This document shows positions 60,731-64,000 of a stretch of DNA of 64,000 nt, one piece after another; within the stretch, counting starts at the first letter, position 1; every line of letters begins with the position of its first letter. The position numbers and the translations under genes are program-made. This stretch comes from Cytobacillus sp. FSL H8-0458 (GTDB lineage: Bacteria > Bacillota > Bacilli > Bacillales > Cytobacillaceae): assembly GCF_038002165.1 (NCBI RefSeq), contig NZ_JBBOBR010000001.1, forward strand, positions 3,472,001 to 3,536,000. The letters are read 5' to 3'. The notes under the pieces were generated by a model. It did no database searches and was not told where the DNA came from. It saw nothing but the letters and a program-made list of their open reading frames with translations.

Positions 60731-62053
60731 ATGCTCGCATTGCTTGGATATTGTATGGTTGCTGTTTTTATGGCTTTAATTATGACGAAACGGATGTCTG
60801 CCCTATTGGCATTAATTATTGTACCGATAATATTTGCTTTAATTGGAGGGTTCTATACAGGGATTGGAGATATGATGCTTGAAGGAATTAAGCAGGTTGC
60901 CCCTACAGGCGTGATGCTTGTGTTTGCTATCCTCTATTTCGGCATTATGATTGATGCCGGCTTGTTTGAACCAATTGTGAATACGATTTTGCGGATTGTT
61001 AAGGGTGACCCGCTAAAGATTGCCCTCGGAACTGTTGCTCTCGCGTCGCTGGTCGCTCTGGACGGAGATGGAACTACAACGTTCATCATTACTGTCACAG
61101 CCATGCTGCCTTTATACAAAAAGCTGAATATGAATTTATACATGCTGGCAACGCTAGCCCTACTCTCCATCGGCGTTATGAACATGACACCCTGGGGCGG
61201 ACCGACAGCCAGAGTCATCAGCTCTCTGCAGCTTACAACTGAGGAAGTATTCCTTCCGCTGATTCCTGTAATGGCAGCCGGAATTCTTTTCGCCTTCCTT
61301 GCTGCCTGGTACTTTGGCATTAAGGAACGGAAACGGATTGGAATCCGCCAAATGGATGATTCAGCTATCAGGGAGCTGCAGGCTGCAGAGGAACAGATAG
61401 CTGCTGCTGTCAGCAGAGAATCGCTTACGGATCTGCAGCGTCCAAAGCTGATTTGGGTAAACGCAGGACTGACAATAGGCCTTCTGATTGCCTTAATCGC
61501 CGGATTGCTGCCGCTCCCTGTTCTCTTCATGTTAGGCTTTGCGATTGCCGCGATGATTAATTACCCAAACCTGGTACAGCAAAAAGAACGTATTGCCGCC
61601 CATGCCGGAAATGTCCTCGCAGTTGTCGCGTTAGTCTTTGCCTCTGGTATTTTCACAGGAATCATGAATGGAACTGAAATGGTGGATGCAATGGCGACAG
61701 CACTTGTTCAAGTCATTCCAGATCAATTGGGAACCCAGCTGCCTTTAATTACAGCGATCACGAGCATGCCATTTACTTATTTCATGGCAAACGATCCCTA
61801 TTATTATGGAATTATTCCAATCATAGGGGAAACGGCTGCCAGCTACAATATTCCTATGGCTGAAATTGCCCGTGCATCAGTACTTGGCCAGCCAGCTCAC
61901 GTGCTAAGTCCGCTCTATGCCGCAGGTTACCTGCTAGTCGGAATGATCGGAATTGACTATGGCCAGAATCAGCACTTTGCATTAAAATGGGCAGTTGCCT
62001 CTTCACTATTTATGATCATTGCGGCGATTGCATTTGGCGTTATTTCGATTTAA
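60731..62053 (+). CDS. citM: CitMHS-family citrate/metal transporter
   Basis: 440 residues, about eleven membrane helices. Hallmarks: LDGDGTTTFIITVTAMLPLY in the first half and TSMPFTYFMANDPYYYGIIPI in the second, with GQPAHVLSPL. Imports Mg- or Ca-citrate with protons. AAGGAGGGG precedes the ATG. Downstream of its sensor genes, as in B. subtilis. Confidence 0.92.
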   Translation: MLALLGYCMVAVFMALIMTKRMSALLALIIVPIIFALIGGFYTGIGDMMLEGIKQVAPTGVMLVFAILYFGIMIDAGLFEPIVNTILRIVKGDPLKIALGTVALASLVALDGDGTTTFIITVTAMLPLYKKLNMNLYMLATLALLSIGVMNMTPWGGPTARVISSLQLTTEEVFLPLIPVMAAGILFAFLAAWYFGIKERKRIGIRQMDDSAIRELQAAEEQIAAAVSRESLTDLQRPKLIWVNAGLTIGLLIALIAGLLPLPVLFMLGFAIAAMINYPNLVQQKERIAAHAGNVLAVVALVFASGIFTGIMNGTEMVDAMATALVQVIPDQLGTQLPLITAITSMPFTYFMANDPYYYGIIPIIGETAASYNIPMAEIARASVLGQPAHVLSPLYAAGYLLVGMIGIDYGQNQHFALKWAVASSLFMIIAAIAFGVISI

Positions 62054-62134
62054 TATGAATACTCCTGTTTTTCACCTCGCAGCTGATCCTATGCTATAAT
62101 TTGAAGGGTAAAATAAACATAGAGGTGACAACCC

Positions 62135-62605
62135 TTGGCCATACATGTCGTACTATATCAGCCGGATATTCCTGCCAACACCGGAAATATTGCCCTGACT
62201 TGTGCGGGAACGGATACAGCTCTGCATTTGATCCGGCCACTTGGCTTTTCCACAGAGCCGGAAATGATCAAGCGGGCAGGATTTGATTTCTGGGACTCAG
62301 TGAACATATCGTATTATGATTCCATGGATGAATTCTTCTCAAAAAACCAGGGGGAATTTTACTATATTGAAACCTTTGGTGAACAGGCCCATTCATCCTT
62401 TGATTTCAGTGATGTCTCAAAGGAGCACTATTTTATGTTTGGAAAAGAAACCACAGGCTTGCCAAAAGACTTGCTGGAAGAAAATAAAGATCATTTCTTA
62501 AGAATCCCTATGAATGGCAATGTCCGATCACTCAACCTTTCAAGCACAGCTGCGATATTGGTATACGAGGCATTGCGCCAGCAGGGATTTCCGAATCTAA
62601 AATAA
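62135..62605 (+). CDS. trmL: tRNA (cytidine/uridine-34-2'-O)-methyltransferase
   Basis: 156 residues from a TTG (GAGGTGA upstream). SPOUT family: VLYQPDIPANTGNIALTC, FGKETTGLPKDLL and MNGNVRSLNLSSTAAILVYEALRQ form the knotted SAM site. Same length as TrmL/CspR orthologues. Methylates the wobble nucleotide of leucine tRNAs. Confidence 0.93.
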   Translation: MAIHVVLYQPDIPANTGNIALTCAGTDTALHLIRPLGFSTEPEMIKRAGFDFWDSVNISYYDSMDEFFSKNQGEFYYIETFGEQAHSSFDFSDVSKEHYFMFGKETTGLPKDLLEENKDHFLRIPMNGNVRSLNLSSTAAILVYEALRQQGFPNLK

Positions 62606-62632
62606 ACCATCTTCCGTGCTGGAAGATGGTTT
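62604..62632 (+). terminator. Terminator of trmL
   Basis: aaaccatcttcc-gtgct-ggaagatggttt, perfect 12-bp stem, modest T tail. Confidence 0.8.
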
Positions 62633-62682
62633 GTCTTTGCACTCTTATAAAAACACCCAATTCATAAAATTATGTATCTGTT

Positions 62683-62889
62683 TTAGACTGAATGCTGTCT
62701 TTCTTTCTTTTTCCTGGCAATAAGAACAACTAAAAAATTTAACCCGGACCCTATTAGATTCATTATGGTGTTTCCTGCCTTACCAAGCTCATCAATGGTT
62801 AACCCCCTCAAAAAGCTTCCAAAAAGAATAAGTAAAATAACAGAAAATAATCTCAAGTCTGTTTCAGTCCCCCTAGCCCAATTAAACAT
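62683..62889 (-). CDS. Small membrane protein (68 residues)
   Basis: Two hydrophobic stretches and a basic RKKKERQH tail. Only a weak AAGGAC site upstream. No family recognised; could be a real small gene. Confidence 0.45.
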   Translation of the reverse strand: MFNWARGTETDLRLFSVILLILFGSFLRGLTIDELGKAGNTIMNLIGSGLNFLVVLIARKKKERQHSV

Positions 62890-62916
62890 CTGTTGTTGAA
62901 GTCCTTCATTATCTCA

Positions 62917-62945
62917 AAGAAAAAGCTGCCCTAATGACAGCCCAG
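62917..62945 (-). terminator. Possible terminator of the 87-residue gene
   Basis: Minus strand GCTGTC-attag-GGCAGC then TTTTTCTTT. Confidence 0.5.
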
Positions 62946-63006
62946 GATCATGCTATCGCCCTTAAGCGCCTTCAGATCAGTCTTTCTCCGGATTCAGAAT
63001 GGTTCT

Positions 63007-63267
63007 CTACAGGGGAACACCTCCCATCGAAACATTGCGTTCTATAAAAAAATAGGTTTGGCCATCAATAATGAATTTTCGATTCCCTATATAACTGACC
63101 TCTCTCCCTTGATTGACAAGTTCACTCTTGATTGTTTCAACATACTCTTTAAAATCCACATATCTCTCATCCAGATCAATGGTGATATGATTTTTTCTAT
63201 ATCCCATAAGCCAATTAAAACCAATCAGACATAAACTGATTATCGCCAAAAATAAAATGATTTTCAT
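63007..63267 (-). CDS. Membrane-anchored small protein
   Basis: About 86 residues from the ATG at 63267 (GAGAGGTG upstream): one N-terminal helix (IILFLAIISLCLIGFNWL), then an external alpha/beta part (ITIDLDERYVDFKEY.. to MGGVPL). Family unknown. Confidence 0.6.
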   Translation of the reverse strand: MKIILFLAIISLCLIGFNWLMGYRKNHITIDLDERYVDFKEYVETIKSELVNQGREVSYIGNRKFIIDGQTYFFIERNVSMGGVPL

Positions 63268-63330
63268 TCGAGGTTTCACCTCTCTTTAAAACCTTTTTCC
63301 CACTATACCTAATGTATGATTTAGTAAATG

Positions 63331-64000
63331 TTACGTTTCATAAAAAAAAGAATCCTCAAGTTTATGTGACTCCAAAAAAGTAATGAGTTTCTCATCTCTT
63401 TCAAATGCTAATTTACCTATCCATATTAAATGTCCCCAAGAATCAAGTACACTGAGTTCAGAGTGTGGAATATTTTTGTGGGCGTAATAAGGATGTTTCA
63501 GTGGAATAAAACCGTCATTTTTACTATGAAGAATCAAAACAGGACAGGCGATGGATCTTAAATCTTGGCCGGTTAATTCCTTGGTTTGTTTAATGTCAAT
63601 AAGAAAACCACTGCCTGATCGCTGACGGTTATTCATCTTTTTAAATTCCGCAATATCATTGTCACCAATTCTTTGTTTAATGTCTTCTTTTGAGAGGGAA
63701 CTAAACTGCGAAGACATCATGTTGAACATTAGCTTTGAAAAGGAATTACTGAAAAAACCAAGCATCTTCCATGTGAACCCTTCAACAGATGGCCGAAAGA
63801 TAATGCGGGCTGCCTTATACTCCAGATCCTTCGGTGTCAGCCATTCCTTTGAAACCGCACTCTCTAAGGTAAGACTTTTAACTCTTTCCGGAAATAAAGA
63901 GCAAATCGGATACCTGTTGGGCCGCCAGCCGATATAGCCAGTATATGAATCTGTTCAATGCGAAGATGGTCTAACAATTTTGCGTAATATTTACAAGCAG
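63331..64000 (-). pseudogene. Alpha/beta hydrolase, frameshifted and 5' partial
   Basis: From the right window edge the minus strand reads YYAKLLDHLRIEQIHILAISAGGPTG (nucleophile elbow A-I-S-A-G) up to TGIRFALY. It then shifts frame at a TTT run near 63890 and continues FPERVKSLTLESAVSKEWLT through to the catalytic Asp region (LHSKNDGFIPL) and His (DSWGHLIWI) and the stop at 63331. One missing T would restore a single frame. Either a sequence error or a recent inactivation. The gene extends beyond the window. Confidence 0.75.

Noticed and set aside
60934-61530. 198-residue minus-strand ORF inside citM
   Set aside because: Mirror frame of a membrane protein gene; composition (Ser/Arg/Ile-rich) is that of an antisense shadow.
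1-64000. tRNA, rRNA, riboswitch or T-box
   Set aside because: No cloverleaf with TTCGA arm, rRNA core or known leader motif was recognised on either strand.

Overview
The window reads as chromosome of a low-to-mid GC Gram-positive, spore-former-like Bacillaceae (Bacillus/Cytobacillus type). The grounds are strong AGGAGG ribosome binding sites, frequent TTG/GTG starts, U-tract terminators, and families typical of that group: BceRSAB-type module, AdaA/AdaB with AlkA, PdaC-like deacetylase, M6 immune-inhibitor-A-like protease, AdcA-ZinT with a Zur box, CitST-CitM, DUF4181, DUF4083-like, DUF2812-PadR. No rRNA, tRNA, CRISPR array or intact transposase was seen. The species cannot be fixed from the sequence alone.

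Left part (1-35.9 kb), mostly ordinary chromosome: the end of a MerR/GyrI-type regulator and a cold-shock gene; a four-gene two-component/ABC antimicrobial-peptide module with a BceR-like operator; a nitroreductase; an alkylation-repair cluster (adaAB divergent from alkA); YitT and GNAT proteins; secreted hydrolases (S15 peptidase, PdaC-like deacetylase, M6 protease, a 1276-residue C5a-peptidase-like subtilase); a thiosulfate-type YeeE permease; a second two-component system; a PadR/DUF2812 pair; a TetR/VOC pair; and a Zur-controlled zinc lipoprotein. Two homologous 52-bp-period repeat arrays (about 1.0 and 22.0 kb) and two homologous 20-21-bp-period arrays flanking the large subtilase (27.5 and 31.8 kb) are the main non-genic structures.

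Middle part (about 35.9-49.9 kb) is a visibly AT-richer accessory island of small, mostly single, minus-strand genes (GNATs, VOC proteins, DinB, a cytidine-deaminase-like enzyme, small membrane proteins, a secreted protein with a lipoprotein). A short imperfect palindrome with the core CTGCCCC, always in the same orientation, recurs between these genes at least eleven times, giving a cassette-like layout. The island also holds a helix-turn-helix protein fused to a degenerate F1-ATPase-beta-like domain, plus several disrupted genes (AraC-type regulator, GrpB, a coiled-coil protein).

Right part (49.9-64 kb) returns to ordinary composition: an ABC-2 exporter, SGNH hydrolase, YCII protein, an NAD-binding protein, small membrane proteins, a near-duplicate of a VOC gene from the island, an APH-fold kinase, the citrate-sensing module citS-citT-citM with a candidate cre site, trmL, and a frameshifted alpha/beta hydrolase cut by the window edge. 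At least five genes carry frameshifts or stops, some in homopolymer runs, so read-level checking matters.
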